This document shows, in pieces, positions 42,109 through 51,577 of a stretch of 64,000 bases of DNA. Position 1 is the stretch's first letter. Each line of letters opens with the position of its first letter. Below the pieces are notes generated by a model. That model was not told the DNA's origin, made no database searches, and saw only the letters and a program-made list of their open reading frames with translations. Location: contig DGUI01000029.1 of the NCBI GenBank assembly GCA_002394605.1, forward strand, positions 96,310 through 160,309. Direction: 5' to 3'. The DNA is from Mageeibacillus sp. UBA4314. Lineage in GTDB: Bacteria; Bacillota; Clostridia; Saccharofermentanales; Saccharofermentanaceae. Position numbers and translations under genes: made by a program.

Positions 42109-43455
42109 ATGGAATTGAAAAGACGTATAGGACAAAAAATCGAAGATTGGTATAAGACGGATAGGAAGGCACTTCTGATCAAAGGTGCAAGACAGGTTGG
42201 AAAGACACATATCATACGGCAAGTACTTAATAAGCTCAACTGCAACTATGTTGAGATCAATCTGATACAGATGCCTGAGGCTGTCAAAGCGTTACAGAGT
42301 TTCAGTGATGTAAATGAACTCGTTATGATGCTGTCCACATTAACTGACAAACCGATAATAAAGGGTAAAACGGTAATCTTCATAGATGAAGTGCAACGAT
42401 ATAAAGAAATGGTTACAAGGATTAAGTTCTTAGTGGATGAGGGAAGCTTTCGCTATATTATGAGCGGCTCGTTATTGGGAGTTGAACTCAATAATCTGAA
42501 TTCAGCGCCGGTAGGATATGTGTCAACGCTTAATATGTTTCCACTTGATTTCGAAGAGTTTTTGCAGATTACAAATATATCTGAAGAAGTCTTTGAGCAT
42601 ATAAAGACTTGTTTTAAGGAACGACGACCGGTTTTGGAAGTGGTTCATGGAAAAATGCTGGATCTTTTTAACCAATATCTGGTCGTTGGAGGTATGCCGG
42701 AGGCTGTATGTAAGTTTGCCCAAACACATAATCTCAATGATGTGTTGGAGGTTCACAAGGATATTGTTAATCAGTATAAATTGGATTTTACACAGTATGA
42801 GTCAGGAGACAAAAAACTGATTCTTACAAATATATATGATTTGGTGTCTTCGGAATTGTTGAAGCAAAACAGGAGGTTTATTGTTACAGATATCCGCAAA
42901 GGTCTTCATTTTGATCGCGTTGAAAGCTCATTTCTTTGGCTTCAGAATGCAGGAGTAGTTCTTAGTGTATTCAATAGTACCGAACCGAGGATTCCGCTCC
43001 TGATCAATAAACAACAAAGCAGGTTTAAGTTGTATTTATCTGATGTCGGAATGCTGACTTCACAGTATGGTATGAGCACTAAAGCAATGATACTTAGTAA
43101 AAATAAAAACCTGAACGGTGGCGGCATATATGAGAATGCAGTTGTTTGTGAATTTTTCAGTAAGGGGTACTCGCTGTATTACTATAATTCAAATCGATTA
43201 GGTGAACTTGATCTTGTCATAGAGTATAAGAATAGGTGTTTGCCTATTGAGATAAAGAGCGGTAAGGATTATAAAACACATTCTGCCTTGAAAAATATAG
43301 TGAATAATCCTGAATATGAGATCGAAGAAGGAATAGTGTTCGCTAATTGTAATACTGATAGACAGGGTCGCATTACCTACTTGCCGATATATATGTCTGC
43401 ATTCATTGATGAGTGGGATGATATAGATCTTATTGTTGAACCTATCAAGTTTTGA
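42109..43455 (+). CDS. AAA ATPase with C-terminal DUF4143 domain
   Basis: 448 residues. Walker A KGARQVGKTHI at about 24-34, Walker B TVIFIDEVQRY, sensor RYIMSGSLLG. The C-terminal DUF4143 region has GGGIYENAVVCEFFSKG, GELDLVIEY and LPIEIKSGKDYKTHSAL, the last resembling a PD-(D/E)XK-like core. Such proteins are common, mobile and of unclear function. The gene is visibly more A+T rich than the core genes, which suggests recent transfer. Preceded by 32-bp repeats and an AAGGGGG ribosome site. Confidence 0.9.
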   Translation: MELKRRIGQKIEDWYKTDRKALLIKGARQVGKTHIIRQVLNKLNCNYVEINLIQMPEAVKALQSFSDVNELVMMLSTLTDKPIIKGKTVIFIDEVQRYKEMVTRIKFLVDEGSFRYIMSGSLLGVELNNLNSAPVGYVSTLNMFPLDFEEFLQITNISEEVFEHIKTCFKERRPVLEVVHGKMLDLFNQYLVVGGMPEAVCKFAQTHNLNDVLEVHKDIVNQYKLDFTQYESGDKKLILTNIYDLVSSELLKQNRRFIVTDIRKGLHFDRVESSFLWLQNAGVVLSVFNSTEPRIPLLINKQQSRFKLYLSDVGMLTSQYGMSTKAMILSKNKNLNGGGIYENAVVCEFFSKGYSLYYYNSNRLGELDLVIEYKNRCLPIEIKSGKDYKTHSALKNIVNNPEYEIEEGIVFANCNTDRQGRITYLPIYMSAFIDEWDDIDLIVEPIKF

Positions 43456-43574
43456 CAGTTGATAGTGATAACATTTCTCCATTCCCGACTATTTTCCTGC
43501 TTTTCGCGACAAGGAACGTTTATCCACGTTTCTGTGATGTATCATGAGACCATCAAGGAACGGAGGAACTTAAA

Positions 43575-43763
43575 ATGGCAAATAAGATCTTAATGATAAT
43601 AGCAGGATTACTTGCACTTACGGCGATCGGCCTCATCATCTATTCGTTCAAGCCGGAATCAGGCTACACACTGACGATCGGCCTCGCGCTCATCGCAGTA
43701 GGAAACGGGATTCTTGCTATTCTTAGCTCAAGGAAGAAGAAGTTAACACAGAAGAGTGAGTAA
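43575..43763 (+). CDS. Small two-helix membrane protein
   Basis: 62 residues: two hydrophobic helices (ILMIIAGLLALTAIGLIIY and LTIGLALIAVGNGILAIL) joined by a short polar turn, with a lysine-rich cytoplasmic tail RKKKLTQKSE. A good ribosome site (GGAGG) and a downstream hairpin support a real gene. Function unknown. Confidence 0.65.
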   Translation: MANKILMIIAGLLALTAIGLIIYSFKPESGYTLTIGLALIAVGNGILAILSSRKKKLTQKSE

Positions 43764-43795
43764 GGTTTATATAGATTGTGTTGTTGTTTAGTGAT

Positions 43796-43828
43796 AAGGC
43801 TGCCCAGTGAGAGGCAGCCTTGTTGCTG
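43796..43828 (+). terminator. Terminator-like hairpin after the small membrane protein
   Basis: AAGGCTGCC (43796-43804) pairs perfectly with GGCAGCCTT (43813-43821), followed by a modest TGTTGCTGTT tail. Confidence 0.65.
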
Positions 43829-43909
43829 TTATTATTAGCTGGTTCTGCTCCAAAGCACCTATTCTGATGTATAATAAACGTATTGGGATTCTTTGGAGGG
43901 GAAGTCTTT

Positions 43910-44536
43910 ATGTCTTATGTAAAGATTACTAAGAGAATATCGTTACTATTAGTACTTGCTGCGGCAGTGTCCGGTATGTGCAGTTGCAGCTGTAATGACA
44001 ATAAGAACCCTGAGGAAAGTGTTGAGACTGAGTTTACTGTTGAATACCCGGATATTGAGAAATACTTTCAAGAGAAATCCAGCATAAAGTCAGTTGAAAA
44101 TGCTAAAGATTCAAACAAATCTTTAGCAGAGAAAGATGCCATAAAAGAATTGGCTTCGCGTGGATTTACGGATTACCCCGTAACGAGCAGCTTCTCGATA
44201 AGCGGAGAATATTATGAGCCTTTGGAGGCTTCTGAGACATCTGATGAGATCCATCCGATGTATAACACGTATTATGTGAACAGCAGTGGTGAGTTATGGT
44301 CTGTCTTCATTGTTGAAGATGAGGTGATGGCTAGTCCTGTTGCTTTAGTTTTGCAGGATGATAATCCCCGTCAGATCGTAGTTTCAGAGAGAGATACGAT
44401 CCTAAGCTATGACAACAAAGACAACCGTTTTTATAAAACTGTCCCTAATGAAGATGCATTGGAAGTGCATTATTGTGACCGAATTGATTCGGCTCAACTG
44501 GATTCACTAACTCTCGAGGTGCTGTCGAATGGCTAA
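43910..44536 (+). CDS. Predicted lipoprotein, unknown function
   Basis: 208 residues from ATG 43910, after GGAGGGG; a start at 43883 precedes that site and is rejected. The signal peptide ends in a Cys-rich segment (GMCSCSC) where lipidation is likely. The rest is acidic and has no known motif; it contains KSLAEKDAIKELASRGF and YYVNSSGELWSVF, the latter reminiscent of exported PepSY-like domains. A TATAAT lies at 43870. It overlaps the SGNH gene by 8 bp, so the two are coupled. Confidence 0.65.
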   Translation: MSYVKITKRISLLLVLAAAVSGMCSCSCNDNKNPEESVETEFTVEYPDIEKYFQEKSSIKSVENAKDSNKSLAEKDAIKELASRGFTDYPVTSSFSISGEYYEPLEASETSDEIHPMYNTYYVNSSGELWSVFIVEDEVMASPVALVLQDDNPRQIVVSERDTILSYDNKDNRFYKTVPNEDALEVHYCDRIDSAQLDSLTLEVLSNG

Positions 44537-46319
44537 ATTCAAATTGATCCTTAAATCCGTAGTTGCATTATTATTAGTCATCATATGTGTAGTAAATGTG
44601 ATGCCGTTACGTTCTTATGCCGATAATAAAAACAAAAAGAGGATAATCGTATCTCTTGGAGATTCTTATTCTTCAGGAGAGGGGATAATGCCATTTTATC
44701 ATCAGAATGATCCTGTGTCTCAAAAAGTGAAAGAACAGGATTGGCTTGCTCACAGGTCAGAGGATTCCTGGCCCGGAATGTTAACTCTGCCGGGTGTGGA
44801 AGGCCCGATGAAAAAACACAAAGACGAGAATTGGTTCTTTGTAGCTTCTTCCGGTGCGAAAACGAATAATCTATACAAGAATATGCAGAAAAAAAAGTAT
44901 CGCCAGGGAAATCTTTCGGACACAGAGTATATTGATCTGCAGTTGAAGGTTTTTAATAGATTTAAAGGAATTCCGGACTATGTTACTATGACTCTTGGCG
45001 GAAATGACGCTGGATTTACCGGTATAATAGCTACTGCGTTTTTAACCCCCGGTTATGTAGCTCCATCTTTGTTGTATGCTGAGTTGGATCTTATATGGAA
45101 ATATTACAGGATTCCAGGCGGGATTAAAGATAGACTGCATCATTGCTACAGTGAAATAGACAAATTAACAACTGATAGTGAAACAGGTGAAAAATCGGCA
45201 ATACTTGTTGCCGGATATCCGAGGCTGCTTAACGGTAAAGGAATATCGGTATTTGATGAATATGAGTGTGATTATATAAATCTCAATGTTCATAAATTCA
45301 ATGTAGCTATAAAATCATTGGTGGAAATATGCAAAAAACAAGGCATGAATATTCACTTCGTTGATGTTGAGGAAAGGTTTAAAGGACACGAGGCATATAC
45401 GAATACGCCATTTATCAATGAAGTCACACGTAAAGCCGGACCTCAGGATATAAATGATAAATCACTTTTTAACGGATGTTCTATGCATCCAAATCCTGCG
45501 GGGGCTGAGATTTATAGAGATTGTGTACAGACAGTTATAGATGATTTAGAGGAGAAGAAAAATACGGATCCGCCATATGAGGTGATAATAACAGATCCTC
45601 CTACGGAAACTGCAGTACCAACTGAGACAGAGGGTTCGACTGTTACGTCAGAACCGACGGCTGCATCAGAGCCGACGGCGAAGCCAACAAAGAAACCCAC
45701 GCCTACAAAAAAGCCTACGCCAAAACCTACTCCTAAGCCTAAGGTTAAGGTAAGTTTGGCTGTAAAAAAGACCTACACATCTTGGTATTCAGGCAAGTTC
45801 CACTATCTTATTCCAAAGGTTACGATTAGCGGTAAAGATACAAGTGCGGCCAATAAGAAAATGAAGAAAGATCTTAAAATCTATGCCCCTCATCCTGAAA
45901 ACAGACCGGATGATATGCATTATTCGTATTATATTGGTGAGAAGTTTGTTTCGATCCTTGTTAGGATTGACCATATTCCTACTGCAGGCTGTATTGAATA
46001 TAAGGTGTACAATGTTTCGATAGAGACAGGCAAGTTGTTGAGTGGTAGAGAATTTGCAAAACTATATGGACTTTCAGATAAGAAGTTTTTTAAACTTGTT
46101 AAGGAGATATACAAGAATTGTTGGTTAACTATTAATTCTGACCCAGGTACTGTTTTCGAAGATAATTTAGAAAAGAATTTAAAACGTGTATCTTATAAGT
46201 ATATTACTCCTTTTGTTAACGAAGATGGAACGCTATGTTTTATTGGAGATTGTTATCGTAGATTGGGAGATGGTGGTATGGCGTTTAATACAGAAACAAA
46301 AGATGCATTTCCCTATTAA
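44529..46319 (+). CDS. Secreted SGNH/GDSL hydrolase with PT-linker and C-terminal DUF3298-like domain
   Basis: 596 residues. A signal peptide (to about SYA, residue 31) precedes an SGNH esterase domain: block I SLGDSYSSGEG with nucleophile Ser46, block III LGGNDAGF, block V CSMHPNPAG. A Thr/Pro/Lys spacer (TKKPTPTKKPTPKPTP) follows. The last ~190 residues (FHYLIPKVTISGK, NVSIETGKLLSGREFAKLYG, DKKFFKLVKEI) also form the C-terminus of the next protein, 46335-48803. The domain resembles the DUF3298/PdaC-type domain. Probably deacylates surface glycans or lipids; substrate unknown. Confidence 0.85.
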   Translation: MAKFKLILKSVVALLLVIICVVNVMPLRSYADNKNKKRIIVSLGDSYSSGEGIMPFYHQNDPVSQKVKEQDWLAHRSEDSWPGMLTLPGVEGPMKKHKDENWFFVASSGAKTNNLYKNMQKKKYRQGNLSDTEYIDLQLKVFNRFKGIPDYVTMTLGGNDAGFTGIIATAFLTPGYVAPSLLYAELDLIWKYYRIPGGIKDRLHHCYSEIDKLTTDSETGEKSAILVAGYPRLLNGKGISVFDEYECDYINLNVHKFNVAIKSLVEICKKQGMNIHFVDVEERFKGHEAYTNTPFINEVTRKAGPQDINDKSLFNGCSMHPNPAGAEIYRDCVQTVIDDLEEKKNTDPPYEVIITDPPTETAVPTETEGSTVTSEPTAASEPTAKPTKKPTPTKKPTPKPTPKPKVKVSLAVKKTYTSWYSGKFHYLIPKVTISGKDTSAANKKMKKDLKIYAPHPENRPDDMHYSYYIGEKFVSILVRIDHIPTAGCIEYKVYNVSIETGKLLSGREFAKLYGLSDKKFFKLVKEIYKNCWLTINSDPGTVFEDNLEKNLKRVSYKYITPFVNEDGTLCFIGDCYRRLGDGGMAFNTETKDAFPY

Positions 46320-46334
46320 GGAGGTATTACATAT

Positions 46335-48803
46335 ATGTTAGCCAATAGAAACACTAGTATAACAACTGTACTGTTAATGCTTACGATCATTACAACTACA
46401 TTGTTGCCGGGATGTTCGTGTAATTCCGGAGAGACGGATGTGGTATCGACTGGCGATGAGGTCTTGACAGATGAGGAGATTGAACAGCTCGACAGTGCCT
46501 GTCAGGATCTTAATGCCATAAGAGAAAGCGACGACTACAAGAGTCAGGATGTGGACTCAAAGAAGAACACTATGATGAAAGCTCTGTTTGAACAGGCACA
46601 GAAGGGTAATATCATTGGTGAGACGATACGGTTGGATGAAAAGCAAGATATCATTTCTTACAGGTTTAGTAGTGGAATAAAGGGATTCGAGAGGTTTGGC
46701 GAGTATGATGAGAATACTAAGGGGATTGTTGATCCAGATCATGATATTAGATTAGAAAACAAGGCTGCAGAAGGAACGTCGAAAGCAGATGCGATAATAC
46801 TGAATGCTATAACAAGTTCCTCGGTTTTTACTGTTCCCTGTGAGAGGAAATATACTAAATGGAATAAAAAGGGAATAACTACTTTGCTTGACGATTCAGT
46901 GACTCTGGATGATCTGACAAATCTGCAAGAATATGAGTTTGTATATATTAGTATGCATGGTGGCTATGTTACATTCGGTGAATACATTAATTTTGAATAT
47001 AATTTTGCTGAAGATGCTACTCCATATGCTGTGCTGGAAGAACAGGAGAATGTTCAAACAAGCAGAAAGTATAGTAAAGATTTTGAAGAAGGAAGTATAG
47101 GTATACATAATGGTCATTATTTCTTTACCCCAACCTTTTTCAGTCATCATTATCCTAATGGTGAATTATCAAATAGCATCCTTTTTTTAGGTGGTTGTAA
47201 TCAAATGAATGATCATAGTGAGAAACAGCAAGGCGACTGGGAGAGGGAATTAGAAAAGATATCCGTCCCTTCGTTTGTCAGTTACCGTAATTCAGTTGAT
47301 GCTGGGTACGATTTCGATATGGTTGATTCATTCCTGTATTCTCTTTTGGATGGCAAGACTACTGGCGAAGCATTGAAAGAAGCAAAAAAAATTAACGGTG
47401 ATAATGATTGGGAATGGGAAAAGAAGAACAATTATGAGATAGACGATGAGAGTGCCTATCCCGTATTAGGATGTAGCAGTGATGCCGTCCTCAAATGGGA
47501 AACTGCTGATCCTTCAGCAGCCCAGGCTCCCACAGTTACTCCTTCGACAGAGCCTGCTGAGACTCCTACGCCTTCTCCTTCGCCGACTCCTACGCCTGAG
47601 CCGACGGCAACACCTACGCCCAGACCTGATTCCAAACTGGCTATCAGTAAGAATAACTTTCCTGACAAAGAGTTCAGGAGGTTCCTCAAAAATGAAGTTG
47701 ATAAGAATAAAGACGGTTCTCTCTCAAAAAAGGAAATTTCAAAAGTTAAAAAGATGGATTTCTATGATGAGTCAGGGCAGCCTGATGGCGGTGGAAATGG
47801 ACCGTACGTGTATGATATTGCGGATCTGACCGGAATAGAGAGATTTGCTAATCTGGAAAGCATTAATATTCCGTTCAATAATTATCTTAAGCACCTTGAT
47901 ATGACAAAGAATCCCAAATTGAAGAAAGTAAGGTTCTTTGATATTTTACCTGTCAAGAGTGCTGTGATAAGAATAGGCCAAACAATTGAATATGATTCAA
48001 TCTCAGCAGTTGGAGAGTACGAGCAAGGCAATAAGAATCCTTATTACAAAACAAAGAATAAGGATATAGTATCGATCAGCACTCCTAAGGGAAGCAGGGC
48101 ATGCAAATTTGCCGGTATTAAAGCTGGGACGGCCAAAATAACAGGCGATTATCAAAGCAATTCCTGGAAGATAAAAGTGACCGGTTCATCGGTTCGGCCT
48201 GTTCCTACTGCTACTCCTACCCCCACCCCTAAGCCGGTGGTTAAGGTAACTAATGCGGTGAATAAGAAGTATAAGAACACTGAGTGTGAAGGAACGCATC
48301 AATACAAAGTTCCTAAGATAACTATAACCGGAAAGAATATGAAGTCCATAAACAACAAGATACTAAAGGACATTAAGAAATTCGGGACTGACTATGAAGT
48401 AGGATACTCATATTATGTGGATCAGAAAATAGTGTCTATATTTGTGCATATCAATGAGTCGCATGATAGCAGTCCCATAGGGTATAGTAAAGTGTATAAT
48501 ATTTCGGTTGCGACAGGCAAACTGTTGAATGACAGTGATGTTGTCAAAATGTGGGGAAGTACAGATAAGAAGTTTTTCAGTATAGTTAAAACAGTATACA
48601 AGAAAGTGGGGAATCAATTTGGGATTCTTTCTTATTTACTAGATAACAACCCGATTTCCTATAAATACATTGATCCATATATAGGAAAGAACGGTCATTT
48701 GTGTTTTACGTGTTTTATGCAGGGGATTCCTAATGAGGATCATGCTGTAAAGGTCGATACGAAGACCAAGAAAATCCGTGATACTTTCGAAAAAGATTTC
48801 TAA
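46335..48803 (+). CDS. Multidomain lipoprotein with caspase/CHAT-like peptidase domain
   Basis: 822 residues. Lipobox LLPGC (Cys27). Residues ~150-360 look like a caspase-fold CHAT peptidase: VYISMHGG supplies the His (208), ILFLGGC the Cys (288), then SVPSFVSYRNSVDAGYDFDMVDSF and GEALKEAKKI as in CHAT domains. A Pro/Thr linker is followed by an EF-hand-like loop (DKNKDGSLSKKE), a short leucine-repeat-like stretch (LESINIPFNNYLKHLDM), an Ig-like segment (GIKAGTAKITG), a second PT linker and the C-terminal domain shared with the SGNH protein. Surface-anchored and probably calcium-stabilised. The activity assignment is by motif only. Confidence 0.72.
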   Translation: MLANRNTSITTVLLMLTIITTTLLPGCSCNSGETDVVSTGDEVLTDEEIEQLDSACQDLNAIRESDDYKSQDVDSKKNTMMKALFEQAQKGNIIGETIRLDEKQDIISYRFSSGIKGFERFGEYDENTKGIVDPDHDIRLENKAAEGTSKADAIILNAITSSSVFTVPCERKYTKWNKKGITTLLDDSVTLDDLTNLQEYEFVYISMHGGYVTFGEYINFEYNFAEDATPYAVLEEQENVQTSRKYSKDFEEGSIGIHNGHYFFTPTFFSHHYPNGELSNSILFLGGCNQMNDHSEKQQGDWERELEKISVPSFVSYRNSVDAGYDFDMVDSFLYSLLDGKTTGEALKEAKKINGDNDWEWEKKNNYEIDDESAYPVLGCSSDAVLKWETADPSAAQAPTVTPSTEPAETPTPSPSPTPTPEPTATPTPRPDSKLAISKNNFPDKEFRRFLKNEVDKNKDGSLSKKEISKVKKMDFYDESGQPDGGGNGPYVYDIADLTGIERFANLESINIPFNNYLKHLDMTKNPKLKKVRFFDILPVKSAVIRIGQTIEYDSISAVGEYEQGNKNPYYKTKNKDIVSISTPKGSRACKFAGIKAGTAKITGDYQSNSWKIKVTGSSVRPVPTATPTPTPKPVVKVTNAVNKKYKNTECEGTHQYKVPKITITGKNMKSINNKILKDIKKFGTDYEVGYSYYVDQKIVSIFVHINESHDSSPIGYSKVYNISVATGKLLNDSDVVKMWGSTDKKFFSIVKTVYKKVGNQFGILSYLLDNNPISYKYIDPYIGKNGHLCFTCFMQGIPNEDHAVKVDTKTKKIRDTFEKDF

Positions 48804-48838
48804 ACAACAGATTATGTGCATATGAGGATGGAACAAAA

Positions 48839-50308
48839 ATGAAACGACCTTTAATAACAATACTACTAATTTCAATCACACTTATTGCGGCTATCTGTGG
48901 ATGTTCCTCAAAACAGACCCAAACAAGTGAGAACAATAAGGTCAATTACGTAACCAGGGACTTTACGCCCGTTTATTCAGAGGCTGATGATACCAGTTCC
49001 TGCATTGCGTACCTTGACGAGGGCGATTTCGTGCTGGTAATGTCATCTGACGGTCAGTTCAGCAAGGTTATGACTTCATCTAATCAGCAGGGATATATCA
49101 ACAATAGAGATCTGTCAGCTGATGATCCCATGGCAGGAGCAACAACAGACACCGAGCCGACAGCCACATCATCTTCTGATGAGACTATTTCTCCTACGGA
49201 AACTTCAGCGGAATCTGTAGAATCTGATCCGACCCCGACACCAAAACCCGAGCGGATCCAGTGTATGTCTGCAGATCCATCTGACTATCACACTGACAAT
49301 AGAGACGGGAAAGAGTATCTCGGGTCACTGACCGTCGATGGTAAGTTGGATACCGCCTGGAACGTAAGAGGAGGAGATACTAATAACGATCCGAATACAC
49401 ATGGAGTCGGTCAGTATATAGATTATTTCTTTCCCGTTGGAACAAAACTCAGTTCGATAAAGATCCATCCCGGTTTCTGCGACGGAACCAAGACTTTCTT
49501 CAATAATTATTCGCCTACGGTCCTGACAATATCTTCAGGTGATAAAGAATTCAAAGTGAATATTAAAGCGTATGCCAAGAATTACAAGAAGGCAGTTAAG
49601 GGATATACCTATTCTTTCGGTGATGAATGGCTTGAACTCGAGGACGGCGTGCTTACGATTACGATCGATTCAGCCTGGAGCAAGAACAAGAAGTGGCAGG
49701 ATTGCTGTATCTCCGAAGTCTATTTTTATGGTGTGACAAGTACTGATCCAACTCCCAAATCGAGCACCGATGTTAATATCGATGCCAGTGTTTTCCCCGA
49801 TAGTGAGTTTATGAGGTATGTCAAGGAAGAGGTGGACAAGAATCAAGATGGAGTTCTGTCTAAAAGAGAAATTGAAAGAGTTAGAGAGATTGTTTTCTAT
49901 GATGAATTCGCTGATGGCGGAGAAGAAGAGAAACCGTATCATGAAATCAAAAGCCTTCAGGGAATGGAGATCTTTTCTAATCTGGAGAAGGTATATCCTT
50001 CGGTTAATGGTGAATTATCCGATCTAGATATGAGTAAAAATCCAAAACTTAAAGATGTGGAATTCATTGAGGCCTTCGATCTCAAAAATGCTGTTATGAG
50101 AATTGGACAGTCAATTACCTTAGATACGGTGACTTCGGTCGCAGAGTACCAGGAAGGTTTAACTGAACCATATTTCAAAACAAAAGATGATGATATCGTA
50201 TCAATAATACCTGTTGAAGGAAGTAGACGTTGTTCTGTCGTTGCGAAAAAACCAGGTAAAGCTACAGTCTCTTTTGATTCTTCTTTTGTGATAGAGGTTG
50301 TGGAATAG
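48839..50308 (+). CDS. Lipoprotein with SH3-like, glycan-binding, EF-hand and Ig-like modules
   Basis: 489 residues. Lipobox AICGC. An SH3b-like domain (VYSEADDTSSCIAYLDEGDFVLVM, GYINNRDL) is followed by a PT linker. A discoidin-like or NADase-type glycan-binding domain comes next (LTVDGKLDTAWNV, GVGQYIDYFFPVGTKLSSIKI, DCCISEVYFYGV). The C-terminal third (DKNQDGVLSKREIERV, LSDLDMSKNPKLKDV, AKKPGKATVSF) repeats the EF-hand, leucine-repeat and Ig-like module of the CHAT protein before it. No catalytic domain is visible. Probable cell-wall binding partner of the neighbouring enzymes. Confidence 0.75.
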   Translation: MKRPLITILLISITLIAAICGCSSKQTQTSENNKVNYVTRDFTPVYSEADDTSSCIAYLDEGDFVLVMSSDGQFSKVMTSSNQQGYINNRDLSADDPMAGATTDTEPTATSSSDETISPTETSAESVESDPTPTPKPERIQCMSADPSDYHTDNRDGKEYLGSLTVDGKLDTAWNVRGGDTNNDPNTHGVGQYIDYFFPVGTKLSSIKIHPGFCDGTKTFFNNYSPTVLTISSGDKEFKVNIKAYAKNYKKAVKGYTYSFGDEWLELEDGVLTITIDSAWSKNKKWQDCCISEVYFYGVTSTDPTPKSSTDVNIDASVFPDSEFMRYVKEEVDKNQDGVLSKREIERVREIVFYDEFADGGEEEKPYHEIKSLQGMEIFSNLEKVYPSVNGELSDLDMSKNPKLKDVEFIEAFDLKNAVMRIGQSITLDTVTSVAEYQEGLTEPYFKTKDDDIVSIIPVEGSRRCSVVAKKPGKATVSFDSSFVIEVVE

Positions 50309-50351
50309 TTATTATTTGGGTATTCTTTATTCCTTATTACGGCCCTCCTTA

Positions 50352-50650
50352 CAACTCATCATACTGGAACCTCGACAGATGCTCGAACGGGAGGATCTGT
50401 CGTCCCCTGAACAGGCCGCAGCCGTCGTTGATCAAGTGGTTGTTGTAGGCTTTGAACATGTTTACTCTGATCTCTGACAGGTCGAGATCCTGCAGCTTGA
50501 TCAGGCGCTCGTAGCTTTGGTGCGGAGCTGCGTTTCGGTGTAGCACCTGGCCTGGTTGTCGTAGAGGGTGATGTGGATCGAACGGTAGCCGGACGGCCTG
50601 GGGGTATTGACGTAGTCCCTGTAGTACATGCTGACGTCCCACCCCTTAGG
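50352..50650 (-). pseudogene. RelA/SpoT-type (p)ppGpp synthetase remnant
   Basis: On the minus strand DYVNTPRPSGYRSIHITLYDNQ followed by TETQLRTKA matches the RelA_SpoT synthetase core (pNGYRSlH...EiQiRT). Near 50520 the frame shifts and continues as HQSYERLIKLQDLDLSEIRV and ends FEHLSRFQYDEL. The start of the domain, with the ATP-binding part, is missing. It is a broken fragment. Confidence 0.7.
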
Positions 50651-50763
50651 ATGAAACGCCGTTGTTTCTTTAACGTTATGTGTTATACCACATCGAAAAG
50701 CTTTTCGCGCAGTTTTATTATCTGTCGTATAATAGACGCAGATCGGTAAATGGAGCATCAAAG

Positions 50764-51576
50764 ATGAGCAAGATCACATTAACAAAAGAATCCGTGGAAG
50801 GATCCTTCATTCAGTACATGGAAAAGATCTTCGAACTTCCGGAGATCGAGAGCGGCTGTGTTAAGAAAAACGTCATTACGCGCGGGAATCTGCAGGATGT
50901 GGGAAGGCGCGCGTTTGATGCAGGTTTTCATGATGTGTACAGCGACACTGATCTGACGCTTACGGTGCGTCTTCCGGAGGACGGCTCCATAACTTCTGAA
51001 GAATATCTTAGGAGGATAGACCGTTTTGGAGTAACGGAGGAAAATGCGCTCGGATGGATGTTCGTTCCGGTGAATCATGTGTGCAGATCGGTCTTCAGAA
51101 ACGGGACGAGGTACGACCTTCGATTTGAGTTTGTTTTCGAGGGGGATGAGGCGGTTGATCTCGGGTCTTATAGTGGCACAGAAGAGAACCATGACTGGCC
51201 TGTCGAGAACATAAACCGCTTCTGGTTTACGGAGGTTCAGGCCCTCACCAAGCTCTACCGCAAGGATCACTTGATCAGCTCTCATCTGGCGAACATGAAC
51301 TGCAACGACACGCTCGTCATGCAGATGATAATGCGTGATCATGAATACTCGACAAACCACCACAGATACGGCCATTCTGAGGCTCTCGAATATGTAAGTG
51401 AACTGGGGAAGATGCCCTATGCATTTGATGATCCGACAGCAGGCAGGATCGCCGATCATATATATGCGGCGGCACTGGCGTACGACAGGTTGGCTGTATA
51501 TTTTTATCCGGGATATCAGGCAAGGAGCGCAGAGTTTTTTGCCATTTGGGAAGCGTACGAATCAGGGAGGAAATAA
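50764..51576 (+). CDS. Nucleotidyltransferase-like protein (aminoglycoside adenylyltransferase fold)
   Basis: 270 residues from ATG 50764; the longer frame from 50680 crosses the promoter region (TATAAT 50728-50733). RRAFDAGFHDVYSDTDLTL carries the DxD of the nucleotidyltransferase fold, and the later RFWFTEVQALTKLYRKDHLISSHL is reminiscent of ANT(6)-type streptomycin adenylyltransferases. I cannot tell whether it modifies a drug, a protein or an RNA. A YcxB-like membrane protein follows two bases later, so they are co-expressed. Confidence 0.65.
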   Translation: MSKITLTKESVEGSFIQYMEKIFELPEIESGCVKKNVITRGNLQDVGRRAFDAGFHDVYSDTDLTLTVRLPEDGSITSEEYLRRIDRFGVTEENALGWMFVPVNHVCRSVFRNGTRYDLRFEFVFEGDEAVDLGSYSGTEENHDWPVENINRFWFTEVQALTKLYRKDHLISSHLANMNCNDTLVMQMIMRDHEYSTNHHRYGHSEALEYVSELGKMPYAFDDPTAGRIADHIYAAALAYDRLAVYFYPGYQARSAEFFAIWEAYESGRK

Positions 51577-51577
51577 C

